A stretch of DNA of 64,000 nucleotides from positions 62,001 through 126,000 of the forward strand of contig NZ_SNYL01000006.1 in NCBI RefSeq assembly GCF_004363315.1, given 5' to 3'. Positions 55,781 through 64,000 of the stretch are shown here, one piece after another (position 1 is the stretch's first letter; the number at the start of each line of letters is the position of its first letter). The position numbers were made by a program, and so were the translations under genes. Source of the DNA: Tepidicella xavieri (GTDB lineage: Bacteria; Pseudomonadota; Gammaproteobacteria; Burkholderiales; Burkholderiaceae_C). The notes under the pieces were generated by a model. That model made no database searches, was not told the origin of the DNA, and saw only the letters and a program-made list of their open reading frames with translations.

Positions 55781-58504
55781 ATGAGCTCTATGCGTGAAGG
55801 CACACACACCGTCATCCGCCGCGAAGACTACGCCCCACCGGCCTATCTCATCGACACGGTGGATCTGACCTTCGACCTCGACCCCGCCAAGACCCGGGTG
55901 CTCAACCGCATGCGGGTGCGCCGCAACCCCGAAGCCCCCGTCCAGCCTCTGCGGCTCGATGGCGAGGAGCTCAACCTGGCGCGGGTGCTGGTCAACGGCG
56001 CGGGCACCAGCTTCAAGATGGATGGGGGCCAGCTCGTGCTGGAAAGCCTGCCCGACGGCGCCGACCCCTTCGAGCTGGAAATCTTTTCCACGTGCGCACC
56101 GGCCAAGAACACCCAGCTCATGGGTCTGTACGTCAGCCAGGGCACCTTCTTCACCCAGTGCGAAGCCGAAGGCTTTCGGCGCATCACCTACTTCCTGGAC
56201 CGCCCGGACGTCATGGCCACCTACACCGTGACCCTGCGCGCCGACAAGCGCCAATATCCGGTGCTGCTGTCCAACGGCAACCTGGTGGAAAGCGGCGACC
56301 TGGAAGCCGGACGCCACTACGCCAAATGGGTGGACCCGCACCGCAAGCCCTGCTACCTGTTCGCGCTGGTCGCCGGCAACCTGGTGCATCGGGAGCAGAA
56401 AATCATCAGCCGCAGCGGCACCGAGCACACCCTGCAAATCTATGTGCGCCGCGGCGACCTGGACAAAACCGAGCACGCCATGAACGCCCTGATGGCCTCC
56501 ATCGCCTGGGACGAGACGCGCTTCGGCCTGCCGCTGGACCTCGAACGCTTCATGATCGTCGCCACCAGCGACTTCAACATGGGGGCGATGGAAAACAAGG
56601 GCCTCAACATCTTCAACACCAAGTACGTGCTGGCCAGCCCCGCCACCGCCACCGACACCGACTTCGCCAACGTGGAGAGCGTGGTGGCCCACGAGTACTT
56701 CCACAACTGGACGGGCAACCGCGTCACCTGCCGCGACTGGTTCCAGCTCAGCCTCAAAGAAGGGCTGACCGTTTTCCGCGACCAGGAATTCAGCATGGAC
56801 ATGGCCGGCAGCCCGTCGGCCCGCGCGGTCAAGCGGATCGAAGACGTGCGCGTGCTGCGCACCGCCCAGTTCCCGGAAGACGCCGGCCCCATGGCCCATC
56901 CGGTGCGGCCCGACCAGTACGTCGAAATCAACAACTTCTACACCGTCACCGTCTATGAAAAAGGGGCGGAAGTGGTGCGCATGATGCAAACCCTGGTCGG
57001 CCGCGAAGGCTTTGCCCGGGGCCTGAAACGGTATTTCGAGCGCCACGACGGCCAGGCCGTCACCTGCGACGACTTCGCCCAGGCCATGGCCGACGCCAAC
57101 CCCGACAGCGAACTGGCCCGCCTGCTTGCCGAGTTCAAACGCTGGTATTCCCAGGCCGGCACCCCGCGCGTGCACGCCAGCGGCCAGCACGACGCCGCAA
57201 CCCGCACCTACACGCTCACGCTGAGCCAGAGCTGCCCCCCGACGCCGGGCCAGCCGGTCAAGGAACCTTTCGTCATTCCCGTGACCATGGGCCTGCTGGG
57301 CGCCGATGGGCGCGAACTGCCCTTGCAACTGGAGGGCGAAGCCCAGCACGCCGGCACCCACCGAACACTGGTGCTGACGCAGCCCAGCCAACGCTTTACC
57401 TTCGTCGGCATCGAGCAGCCACCTGTGCCCTCGCTGCTGCGCGGTTTCAGCGCCCCGGTCATCCTGGAGCAAGACGACAGCGACGCGAACCTGCTGACTC
57501 TGCTGGCACACGACAGCGACCCGTTCAACCGCTGGGAAGCGGCACAACGCCTGACGCTGCGCCGCGCCCTCGCAGCCGTGCGGGCGCCTGGCCCGGTCCA
57601 GGCCGACGTGCTCGACACCGCCTGCCTGGACGCGCTGCGCAGCGTATTGCGCCACCCCGAACTGGACGCCGCCTTCAAAGAGCTGGTGCTGACGCTGCCC
57701 TCGGAAACCTACATCGCCGAACAGCTCGACGAGGTGGAACCGCAACGCATCCATGCCGTGCGCGAGGCCATGCGCAGCCAGCTGGCCCACGCCCTGCACG
57801 AAGACTGGGTCTGGGCCTACGAGCAGCACAAAGACACCGGCGCCTACCGGCCCGACCCGGTCAACGCCGGCCGCCGTGCCCTGGCTGGCCTGGCGCTGTA
57901 CATGCTCTGCTTGGCAGCCCGCGACAATGGCAACCCGGTGTGGCCCGGCAAGACCTACCAGCGCTTCAAAGACGCCGGCAACATGACCGACCGCTTCCAG
58001 GCACTGCAGGCCCTGGTTGGCAGCGGCCATGCCCTGGCCCAGGAAGCCCTGCAACGCTTCCACGCCCAGTTCCAGCACGATGACCTGGTGCTGGACAAAT
58101 GGTTCGCCCTGCAGGCCGGCCAGCCCGACCGTGGCGGCCATGTGCTGCCATTGGTCAAGCAACTGATGCAGCACCCCGATTTTCACCTCCGCAACCCGAA
58201 CCGGGCCCGCAGCGTCATCAGCACCTACTGCCACAGCAACCCTGGTGCTTTCCACCGCAGCGACGCGGCGGGCTATGTGTTCTGGAGCGAACGGGTCATC
58301 GAGATCGACGCCTTCAACCCCCAAGTGGCCGCCCGCCTGGCCCGGGCGCTGGACCGCTGGAAAAAGCTGGCCGAGCCTTACCGCAGCGCCGCCCGCGAAG
58401 CCATTGCCCGGGTGGCCGCGCACGAGCCCTTGAGCAATGACGTGCGCGAAGTCGTCACGCGCGCCCTGGCCGACGGCGCCACCGATGCCAAGGAGCCGAC
58501 ATGA
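55781..58504 (+). CDS. pepN: Aminopeptidase N
   Basis: A 907-residue M1 family zinc aminopeptidase that removes N-terminal residues from peptides in the cytosol. The substrate motif GAMENKGLN and the zinc motif [12 protein letters not shown] with its distal glutamate (LKEGL) are intact. Length is a little over E. coli PepN (870). ATG at 55781, or the one three codons later, is the start. Its stop overlaps the fbp start (ATGA). Confidence 0.96.
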   Translation: MSSMREGTHTVIRREDYAPPAYLIDTVDLTFDLDPAKTRVLNRMRVRRNPEAPVQPLRLDGEELNLARVLVNGAGTSFKMDGGQLVLESLPDGADPFELEIFSTCAPAKNTQLMGLYVSQGTFFTQCEAEGFRRITYFLDRPDVMATYTVTLRADKRQYPVLLSNGNLVESGDLEAGRHYAKWVDPHRKPCYLFALVAGNLVHREQKIISRSGTEHTLQIYVRRGDLDKTEHAMNALMASIAWDETRFGLPLDLERFMIVATSDFNMGAMENKGLNIFNTKYVLASPATATDTDFANVESVVAHEYFHNWTGNRVTCRDWFQLSLKEGLTVFRDQEFSMDMAGSPSARAVKRIEDVRVLRTAQFPEDAGPMAHPVRPDQYVEINNFYTVTVYEKGAEVVRMMQTLVGREGFARGLKRYFERHDGQAVTCDDFAQAMADANPDSELARLLAEFKRWYSQAGTPRVHASGQHDAATRTYTLTLSQSCPPTPGQPVKEPFVIPVTMGLLGADGRELPLQLEGEAQHAGTHRTLVLTQPSQRFTFVGIEQPPVPSLLRGFSAPVILEQDDSDANLLTLLAHDSDPFNRWEAAQRLTLRRALAAVRAPGPVQADVLDTACLDALRSVLRHPELDAAFKELVLTLPSETYIAEQLDEVEPQRIHAVREAMRSQLAHALHEDWVWAYEQHKDTGAYRPDPVNAGRRALAGLALYMLCLAARDNGNPVWPGKTYQRFKDAGNMTDRFQALQALVGSGHALAQEALQRFHAQFQHDDLVLDKWFALQAGQPDRGGHVLPLVKQLMQHPDFHLRNPNRARSVISTYCHSNPGAFHRSDAAGYVFWSERVIEIDAFNPQVAARLARALDRWKKLAEPYRSAAREAIARVAAHEPLSNDVREVVTRALADGATDAKEPT

Positions 58505-59532
58505 ACGCCCGCCCTTCCCTCACCCGCTATCTGGTCGAACAACAGCGCGTCCACGGCCTCATTCCGCCCGAACTGCGCCTGCTCATCGAGGTGGTGGCGC
58601 GCGCCTGCAAGCGCATCGCCATCAGCGTGAACAAAGGCGCGCTGGGCGAAGTGCTGGGCTCGGCGGGCAGCGAGAACGTGCAAGGCGAAGTCCAGAAAAA
58701 ACTCGACATCATCGCCAACGAGGTGCTCATCGACGCCAACGAATGGGGCGGCCACCTCGCCGCCATGGCCAGCGAGGAGATGGAGGGCATTTACGTCGTG
58801 CCCAACCGCTATCCCCAAGGCGAATACCTGCTGCTGTTCGACCCCCTGGATGGCTCCAGCAACATCGACGTCAACGTCAGCATCGGCACCATCTTCTCGG
58901 TGCTGCGCCGGCGCAACGAAGACCCGACCCGCGTCGATCCGGTGTGCGTAAGCGACTTCCTGCAACCCGGCCACCAACAGGTGGCCGCTGGCTACTGCAT
59001 CTACGGTCCGCAGACGGTGCTGGTGCTCACCGTGGGCAATGGCGTGGCCATGTTCACCCTCGATCGCGAGCAGGGTTCTTGGATACTGACGCAGGAAAAC
59101 GTGCGAATTCCGCCCGACACCAAGGAATTTGCCATCAACATGAGCAACATGCGCCACTGGGATGCCCCGGTGCGCCGTTACGTGGACGAATGCCTGGCCG
59201 GCAAAGAAGGCCCGCGCGGCAAGGACTTCAACATGCGCTGGATCGCCTCCATGGTGGCCGACGTGCACCGCATCCTCAGCCGCGGGGGGATTTTCATGTA
59301 CCCCTGGGACAAACGCGAACCCGAAAAGCCGGGCAAGCTGCGCCTCATGTACGAGGCCAATCCCATGGGCTGGTTGGTGGAACAAGCCGGTGGAGCCGCC
59401 ACCAATGGCCGCCAGCGCATCCTCGACGTGGTGCCCACCCATCTGCATGAGCGCGTCAGCGTCATTCTGGGCTCCAAAAACGAGGTCGAGCGCGTGACCG
59501 CTTACCACCTCGAAGCCGACGCCGCACGGTAA
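58501..59532 (+). CDS. fbp: Fructose-1,6-bisphosphatase class I
   Basis: A 343-residue class I FBPase that dephosphorylates fructose 1,6-bisphosphate in gluconeogenesis. The metal motif [11 protein letters not shown] is present, as is the substrate-binding region [20 protein letters not shown] (split by no gap). With pgi, tal and ppc nearby, the window carries several steps that rebuild hexoses. The ATG overlaps the pepN stop. Confidence 0.96.
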   Translation: MNARPSLTRYLVEQQRVHGLIPPELRLLIEVVARACKRIAISVNKGALGEVLGSAGSENVQGEVQKKLDIIANEVLIDANEWGGHLAAMASEEMEGIYVVPNRYPQGEYLLLFDPLDGSSNIDVNVSIGTIFSVLRRRNEDPTRVDPVCVSDFLQPGHQQVAAGYCIYGPQTVLVLTVGNGVAMFTLDREQGSWILTQENVRIPPDTKEFAINMSNMRHWDAPVRRYVDECLAGKEGPRGKDFNMRWIASMVADVHRILSRGGIFMYPWDKREPEKPGKLRLMYEANPMGWLVEQAGGAATNGRQRILDVVPTHLHERVSVILGSKNEVERVTAYHLEADAAR

Positions 59533-59564
59533 GCCAGCCTCCGAACAGACCGCCTCAGCCACGC

Positions 59565-59570
59565 TATAAT
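59565..59570 (+). promoter_or_regulatory. Predicted -10 element (TATAAT) for tRNA-Thr
   Basis: A perfect TATAAT ends ten bases before the tRNA 5' end. I see no good -35 hexamer at the expected distance. Confidence 0.55.
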
Positions 59571-59580
59571 TCTGGTTTTC

Positions 59581-59656
59581 GCCGGCATAGCTCAGTTGGT
59601 AGAGCAGCGCATTCGTAATGCGAAGGTCGGGGGTTCGACTCCTCTTGCCGGCACCA
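59581..59656 (+). tRNA. tRNA-Thr (anticodon CGT), CCA encoded
   Basis: A 76-base tRNA: acceptor GCCGGCA/TGCCGGC, D arm GCTC...GAGC, anticodon loop TTCGTAA with anticodon CGT (reads ACG), T loop TTCGACT and encoded CCA. The first pair of the anticodon stem is G-A, and the T stem has two G-T pairs, but the fold is otherwise normal. Confidence 0.95.
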
Positions 59657-59663
59657 CACACCA

Positions 59664-59693
59664 CCCTCAGTCCGCGCGGCCTGAGGGTTTTTT
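59664..59693 (+). terminator. Rho-independent terminator after tRNA-Thr
   Basis: CCCTCAG and CTGAGGG form a 7-bp stem around a GC-rich 10-base loop, followed by a run of six or seven Ts. Confidence 0.85.
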
Positions 59694-59835
59694 CATGGGC
59701 TTTTCATGGGCGCCCCGGGTGCACCAGAATCCGGGCCTTGACCCTAGGCCGGTTAAAATGAAAGGCTTTTCGCACCGTCTGCGTATGCGCCATACGCCGC
59801 TGTCCCGTTGTTCTTCCCACTTCAGGTAACTCGAC

Positions 59836-61032
59836 ATGTCCATGTTCTCTGCCGTCGAAATGGCCCCGCGCGACCCCATTCTGGGTCTGAATGAACAGTT
59901 CGCCGCCGACACCAACCCCCACAAGGTCAACCTCGGCGTCGGGGTCTATTACGACGACAACGGCAAGCTGCCCCTGCTGCAATGCGTGCAATTGGCAGAA
60001 AAAGCCATGATGGACAAACCCGCGGCCCGCGGCTACCTGCCCATCGACGGCATCGCCGCCTACGACAGCGCCGTCAAAAACCTGGTCTTCGGGGCGGAGA
60101 GCGAGCCGGTCAAAAGCGGCCGCGTGGCCACCGTGCAGGCCTTGGGCGGCACCGGCGGCCTGAAGATCGGCGCCGACTTTCTCAAGAAGCTCACGCCCCA
60201 CGCGAAGGTGCTGATTTCCGACCCGAGTTGGGAAAACCACCGCGCCCTGTTCAGCAACGCCGGCTTTGCGGTGGAGACCTACGCCTACTACGACGCGGCC
60301 AAGCGCGGCGTGAACTTCGAAGGCATGCTCGCCAGCCTCAACGCGGCCGCGCCCGGCACCATCGTGGTGTTGCACGCCTGCTGCCACAACCCCACCGGCT
60401 ACGACCTCACGCCCGCGCAGTGGGACCAGGTGATTGCCGCCATCCGGGCCAAGGGCCTGACCGCATTCCTGGACATGGCCTATCAAGGCTTTGGCCATGG
60501 CATTGCCGAAGACGGCGCCGTGATCCAGAAGTTCGTGGCCGCGGGGCTGACCTTCTTCGTCGCCACCAGCTTCTCCAAGAGCTTCAGCCTGTACGGCGAG
60601 CGCGTGGGGGCCCTGAGCGTGCTGTGCGACAGCAAAGACGAGGCCGACCGGGTGTTGAGCCAGCTTAAGATTGTCATTCGCACCAACTATTCCAACCCAC
60701 CCACCCACGGCGGCGCCGTGGTGGCCGCCGTCCTGAACAATCCCGAGCTGCGCGCCCTGTGGGAAAAGGAACTGGGTGAGATGCGCACCCGCATCAAAGC
60801 CATGCGGCAAGCCCTGGTCGATGGGCTCAAGGCCGCCGGCGTCCAGCAAGACATGAGCTTCATCACCACCCAGATCGGCATGTTCAGCTACTCTGGCCTG
60901 AGCAAGGAGCAGATGGTGCGCCTGCGCAGCGAATTCGGCGTCTATGGCACCGACACGGGCCGCATGTGCGTGGCCGCGCTCAACAGCAAGAACATCGATC
61001 ACGTCTGCAAAGCGATTGCCGCTGTGCTCTGA
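59836..61032 (+). CDS. Aromatic/aspartate aminotransferase (class I)
   Basis: A 398-residue PLP aminotransferase of the class I AspC/TyrB group. The PLP lysine is K248 in SFSKSFSLYGER; HNPTGYD (184-190) and the substrate arginine near the C-terminus (TGRMCVAALN) are conserved. It moves amino groups between aspartate, tyrosine or phenylalanine and 2-oxoglutarate; which is preferred cannot be told. ATG at 59836 has AGGTAA upstream. Confidence 0.93.
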   Translation: MSMFSAVEMAPRDPILGLNEQFAADTNPHKVNLGVGVYYDDNGKLPLLQCVQLAEKAMMDKPAARGYLPIDGIAAYDSAVKNLVFGAESEPVKSGRVATVQALGGTGGLKIGADFLKKLTPHAKVLISDPSWENHRALFSNAGFAVETYAYYDAAKRGVNFEGMLASLNAAAPGTIVVLHACCHNPTGYDLTPAQWDQVIAAIRAKGLTAFLDMAYQGFGHGIAEDGAVIQKFVAAGLTFFVATSFSKSFSLYGERVGALSVLCDSKDEADRVLSQLKIVIRTNYSNPPTHGGAVVAAVLNNPELRALWEKELGEMRTRIKAMRQALVDGLKAAGVQQDMSFITTQIGMFSYSGLSKEQMVRLRSEFGVYGTDTGRMCVAALNSKNIDHVCKAIAAVL

Positions 61033-61072
61033 CCGTCTGTCGGCGGCGGGCCAGCCCCGTCGCCAAGGTGCC

Positions 61073-61101
61073 ACGACAAAATCAGCGGTTCCTGATATAT
61101 T
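61073..61101 (+). promoter_or_regulatory. Predicted sigma-70 promoter of phaZ
   Basis: ACGACA (-35, four of six) and TATATT (-10, five of six) are separated by exactly 17 bases, 34 bases before the phaZ ATG. Confidence 0.5.
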
Positions 61102-61102
61102 C

Positions 61103-61116
61103 TTGCTGCACTGCAA
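61103..61116 (+). promoter_or_regulatory. TTGC-N6-GCAA inverted repeat at phaZ start site
   Basis: TTGCTGCACTGCAA, a TGC/GCA-rich inverted repeat, begins two bases after the predicted -10 and covers the likely transcription start. TGC-rich sites of this kind are bound by the PHA-responsive repressor PhaR in other bacteria; that PhaR acts here is inference. Confidence 0.4.
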
Positions 61117-61135
61117 CATCGTCAAGGGGTAGTCC

Positions 61136-62479
61136 ATGCTGTACCAGATCTACGAGACCCAGCGCTCGCTGATGGAGCCGTTCTCGGACTTCGCGCAGAT
61201 GACGGCCAAGCTGTTCGCCAACCCCTTGACGCCGCTGGGCCAACTGCCCATGGCGCAGCGCATCGCCGCCGCCTACGATTTGCTGCATCGGCTGGGCAAG
61301 GACTACGAAAAGCCCGAATTCGGCATCCGAAGCGTCAGCATCAACGGCCAGCATGTCGCCATCCATGAACGGGTGGAAATCGACAAGCCCTTCTGTGAGC
61401 TGCGCCGCTTCAAGCGCTACACCGACGACCCGCAGACCCTCCTGCAGCTCAAACAACAGCCGGTGGTGCTCATCGTGGCCCCCTTGTCCGGCCACTACGC
61501 CACCTTGCTGCGCGACACCGTGCGCAGCATGTTGCAAGACCACAAGGTCTATATCACCGACTGGAAAAACGCCCGCCTCGTGCCCCTGAGCGAAGGCGAA
61601 TTCCACCTGGACGACTACGTCAACTACGTGCAGGAGTTCATCCGCTACCTGCAACGGCAATATGGCAACTGCCATGTGATGAGCGTGTGCCAGCCCACGG
61701 TCCCGGTATTGGCGGCGGTGTCTCTCATGGCCACCCGAGGCGAGACGGTGCCCCTGTCCATGACGATGATGGGCGGCCCCATCGATGCGCGCCGCTCCCC
61801 CACCGCCGTGAACAACCTGGCCATGCAGCGCAGCTACGAGTGGTTTGAGAACAATGTGATCTACCGCGTGCCCTCGACCTTTCCGGGTGCCGGGCGCAGG
61901 GTCTATCCGGGGTTCCTGCAGCATGCTGGCTTCATCGCCATGAACCCGGATCGGCACGCCAGCAGCCACTACGACTATTTCATGGACCTGGTCAAGGGCG
62001 ACAACGAAAGCGCCGAAGCCCACCGCAAGTTCTACGATGAGTACAACGCGGTGCTCGACATGGACGCCGACTACTATCTGGAAACCATCAACACGGTGTT
62101 CCAGGAATTCAAGCTCGTCAACGGCACTTGGGATGTGCGCAACGAGCAGGGCCAACTCGAACGGGTCCGCCCTCAGGACATCCGCAACACCGGCCTGCTG
62201 ACGGTCGAGGGGGAACTGGACGACATTTCGGGCTGCGGCCAGACCCGCGCCGCGCACGACCTGTGCACCGGCATCGCATCGCCGGAGCAGCGGCATTTCG
62301 AGGTCAAAGGGGCCGGCCACTACGGGATTTTCAGCGGACGGCGCTGGCGCGAGCAGGTGTATCCGGTGGTGCGCGATTTCATTGCCGAGCATCAACCCGC
62401 CACCGCAGGCTCGGCCCCACGCGCTGGCCGTCGTGCTTCCCGAGGGGCCGCCAGCGCAGCCTCCGGCCAAGGTGACTGA
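61136..62479 (+). CDS. phaZ: Intracellular polyhydroxyalkanoate depolymerase
   Basis: A 447-residue intracellular PHB depolymerase of the Ralstonia PhaZ1 type, which breaks down stored polymer granules. The nucleophile is C185 in SVCQPT, where most hydrolases have serine, and the C-terminal histidine is in [10 protein letters not shown]. The polar tail after about residue 420 is specific to this protein. A promoter and an operator-like repeat precede it. The stop overlaps or closely meets the RnfB-like gene. Confidence 0.93.
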   Translation: MLYQIYETQRSLMEPFSDFAQMTAKLFANPLTPLGQLPMAQRIAAAYDLLHRLGKDYEKPEFGIRSVSINGQHVAIHERVEIDKPFCELRRFKRYTDDPQTLLQLKQQPVVLIVAPLSGHYATLLRDTVRSMLQDHKVYITDWKNARLVPLSEGEFHLDDYVNYVQEFIRYLQRQYGNCHVMSVCQPTVPVLAAVSLMATRGETVPLSMTMMGGPIDARRSPTAVNNLAMQRSYEWFENNVIYRVPSTFPGAGRRVYPGFLQHAGFIAMNPDRHASSHYDYFMDLVKGDNESAEAHRKFYDEYNAVLDMDADYYLETINTVFQEFKLVNGTWDVRNEQGQLERVRPQDIRNTGLLTVEGELDDISGCGQTRAAHDLCTGIASPEQRHFEVKGAGHYGIFSGRRWREQVYPVVRDFIAEHQPATAGSAPRAGRRASRGAASAASGQGD

Positions 62480-63176
62480 GCGCCGCCCTTCGGCTGGGCC
62501 GGCTACCCCTCCTCTGACCGGACTGGCCGCCCGCATCGACGCGGCCTTGCCACAAACCCAGTGCACGCGCTGCGGCTATCCGGATTGCGCCGCATATGCC
62601 CGGGCCATTGCCGACGGGCTGGCCGAGATCAACCAATGCCCACCGGGTGGGCAAGCCGGGGTGCAGCGTCTGGCCGAGATCACTGGCCGCCCAGCCCTGC
62701 CGCTGAATCCGGCGCATGGCCGTGAAGGGCCTTTGGCCGTGGCGGTGATCGATGAAGACTGGTGCATCGGATGCACGCTCTGCCTCAAAGCCTGCCCCAC
62801 GGACGCCATCGTGGGCACGAACAAACGCATGCACACGGTCATCGAGCCCTACTGCACGGGGTGCGAGCTGTGTGTGCCGGCGTGCCCGGTCGATTGCATC
62901 CGCATGGAGCCGGTCAGCGGCCAAGCCACGGACTGGGCAGCCTGGTCCGCGGCCCAGGCCGAGCAAGCCCGCCAGCGGTATGCGGCGCGGCAATCGCGAC
63001 TGCAGCGCGAAAGCCGTGCGCATCAGGACAGGCAAATCCAGAAAGCCGAAGACAAATTGGCGAATCTGGAAGCGCACTCCAAGCACACCGACGCCGCCAC
63101 GTTGGAGCGCAAACGCGCGCTCATCGAAGCGGCCCTGGCCCGCGCCCGGGCTGCCCGCCAGCGCCAGCCAGATTGA
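62472..63176 (+). CDS. RnfB-like polyferredoxin
   Basis: An iron-sulfur electron carrier of about 234 residues. The N-terminal 4Fe-4S domain ([13 protein letters not shown] ... NQCPPGG) and two ferredoxin clusters ([12 protein letters not shown] and [12 protein letters not shown]) match RnfB/RsxB. A charged coiled coil fills the last 80 residues. No other rnf gene is seen here, so it may be a stand-alone carrier, as is often annotated in Burkholderiales. GTG at 62472, overlapping the phaZ stop, is my choice; a TTG at 62382 would overlap phaZ by 98 bases. Confidence 0.88.
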   Translation: MTERRPSAGPATPPLTGLAARIDAALPQTQCTRCGYPDCAAYARAIADGLAEINQCPPGGQAGVQRLAEITGRPALPLNPAHGREGPLAVAVIDEDWCIGCTLCLKACPTDAIVGTNKRMHTVIEPYCTGCELCVPACPVDCIRMEPVSGQATDWAAWSAAQAEQARQRYAARQSRLQRESRAHQDRQIQKAEDKLANLEAHSKHTDAATLERKRALIEAALARARAARQRQPD

Positions 63177-63197
63177 GCCAGCGGCTAAAAACGGCTG

Positions 63198-64000
63198 CTA
63201 GGCCACCGTCAGTGGCAGGTATTGCCAACCCCGGTACAGCGGATTGCCGTTGCGCCTAGGCTCTCCAGCCAGACGCAGACCGGGCCAATGCTGGGCCAGC
63301 AGGCGCAGCACGGTCTGCCCCTCCAACTGAGTGAGCCAAGCACCCAGGCACACGTGGGGGCCGCTGCCGAACGACAGGGCGCCGGGCTGTGGGCGCTCGA
63401 TGTCGAGCCGGTCCGGGCAGGCGTGGCGTTCGGGATCGCGGTTGGCCGAGCCGATCAAGGGCAAGACCAAATCCCCCCTCTCTATCGTCTGCCCGTGCCA
63501 GTGCAGCGTGCAGGTGGCGCGGCGGCCGGTCCATTGCACCGGGCTGTCGTAACGCAACAGTTCGCGCACCGCCGAGGCGGCCAGATCGGGGCGTTCACAC
63601 AGGCGCTGCCACTGCTCGGGATGGCTCAACAGCGCGTGGACGGCGTTGCCCAGGAGATTCCGGGTGGTCTCGTACCCGGCAAACAGCAACATGGCGCATT
63701 GGGCCAGGAGTTCTGCGCCGGCGGCCACATCGCCGCGGGCTTCGGCTTGAAGCAGCAGGCTGGCCAGATCGTTTTGCGGATGGCGGCGGCGCTGGGGCAG
63801 GAGATCGCGCTCGAAGTAGTCGCACATTTGCAACAGGCTGCGCTGCGCAGGGCGGATGTGGTGCGGCTGCGGGGCATGGGCGCCGATGAACACGGCCAAG
63901 TCCTCACACCAGCGCATGAAATCGTCGCTCATGGAATCGGGGGCACCCAACAGCCGGGTGATGACGCGGGCGGGCACGGGGCGGGCCACGGCGGCCATGA
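63198..64000 (-). CDS. Cytochrome P450 (partial, N-terminus outside window)
   Basis: The C-terminal two-thirds of a bacterial P450 monooxygenase, about 266 residues visible. The I-helix motif is AGYETTRN, the ExxR pair is in VRELLRYDSP, and the haem loop is FGSGPHVCLGA with the cysteine ligand. The start lies to the right of the window. The oxygen-binding threonine is present. Substrate unknown. It converges with the RnfB-like gene, whose ferredoxin may or may not be a partner. Confidence 0.92.
   Translation of the reverse strand, partial: MAAVARPVPARVITRLLGAPDSMSDDFMRWCEDLAVFIGAHAPQPHHIRPAQRSLLQMCDYFERDLLPQRRRHPQNDLASLLLQAEARGDVAAGAELLAQCAMLLFAGYETTRNLLGNAVHALLSHPEQWQRLCERPDLAASAVRELLRYDSPVQWTGRRATCTLHWHGQTIERGDLVLPLIGSANRDPERHACPDRLDIERPQPGALSFGSGPHVCLGAWLTQLEGQTVLRLLAQHWPGLRLAGEPRRNGNPLYRGWQYLPLTVA

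Noticed and set aside
55628..58423. A minus-strand open frame of about 930 codons opposite prfB and pepN
   Set aside because: Same artefact of GC-rich codon use; pepN on the other strand has all catalytic motifs.
59581..59656. G-A mismatch in the tRNA-Thr anticodon stem as a sign of a pseudo-tRNA
   Set aside because: All other stems, loops, the anticodon and CCA are normal, and promoter and terminator flank it.

Overview
The window is 64 kb of ordinary, dense, high-GC bacterial chromosome. The gene content points to a betaproteobacterium of the order Burkholderiales, probably Comamonadaceae-like: the iscRSUA-hscBA-fdx cluster, the msrB-yciB-bolA-parvulin cluster, branched-chain amino acid (Liv) ABC transport next to an acyl-CoA ligase, an intracellular PHB depolymerase, and prfB with its programmed frameshift. 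This placement is an inference from gene order and protein style; no rRNA is present. I see no insertion sequence, prophage, integrase or CRISPR array, and no compositional break.

Layout. 1-4.7 kb (minus): an AlkK-type acyl-CoA ligase, a Liv-type binding protein, LivH and the start of LivM. 4.8-7.6 kb (plus): a Crp/Fnr regulator, then msrB, yciB, bolA and a parvulin isomerase. 7.7-14.0 kb (minus): the complete iron-sulfur (isc) operon, followed without a clear break by dnaQ and tRNA-Val(CAC), with two tandem IscR-type operators in front of iscR. 14.0-18.8 kb (minus): a 7TM sensor kinase with its LuxR-type response regulator, and uvrB. 18.9-25.7 kb (plus): a DUF1538 membrane protein with a PII-like and a CBS protein; then a diiron metallo-beta-lactamase-fold protein overlapping a GGDEF-EAL protein; then an anion transporter. 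25.7-31.1 kb (minus): a LapA-like protein, an operon of BCCT transporter, cNMP/CBS/DUF294 protein and exonuclease, and a HAD phosphatase. 31.1-35.6 kb: hemH, hslR, an AhpD-like protein, a thioesterase and ETF-ubiquinone oxidoreductase.

35.6-42.9 kb (plus) is a tandem glycine riboswitch controlling gcvT-gcvH-gcvP followed by threonine aldolase and serine deaminase. Together these can turn threonine, glycine and serine into one-carbon units, acetaldehyde and pyruvate. 43-54.6 kb holds a small unknown protein, a DODA-type dioxygenase, aroE, then central carbon genes (transaldolase, pgi, ppc), a glutathione transferase, a PagP-like exported protein, a second acyl-CoA synthetase and an alpha/beta hydrolase. 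54.6-64 kb carries prfB, pepN, fbp, tRNA-Thr(CGT), an aromatic/aspartate aminotransferase, phaZ with a promoter and operator-like inverted repeat, an RnfB-like ferredoxin and the 3' part of a cytochrome P450 gene.

The best candidates for something little described are the DUF1538/PII-like/CBS operon (about 19.0-21.3 kb) and the adjacent O2/NO-type diiron protein coupled to a c-di-GMP enzyme behind an FNR-like site (about 21.3-24.4 kb). Both read as small membrane or signalling systems built from nucleotide- or gas-sensing parts. The only stretch over 300 bases without a protein gene that is not a tRNA region is 35573-35913, which is filled by the glycine riboswitch.
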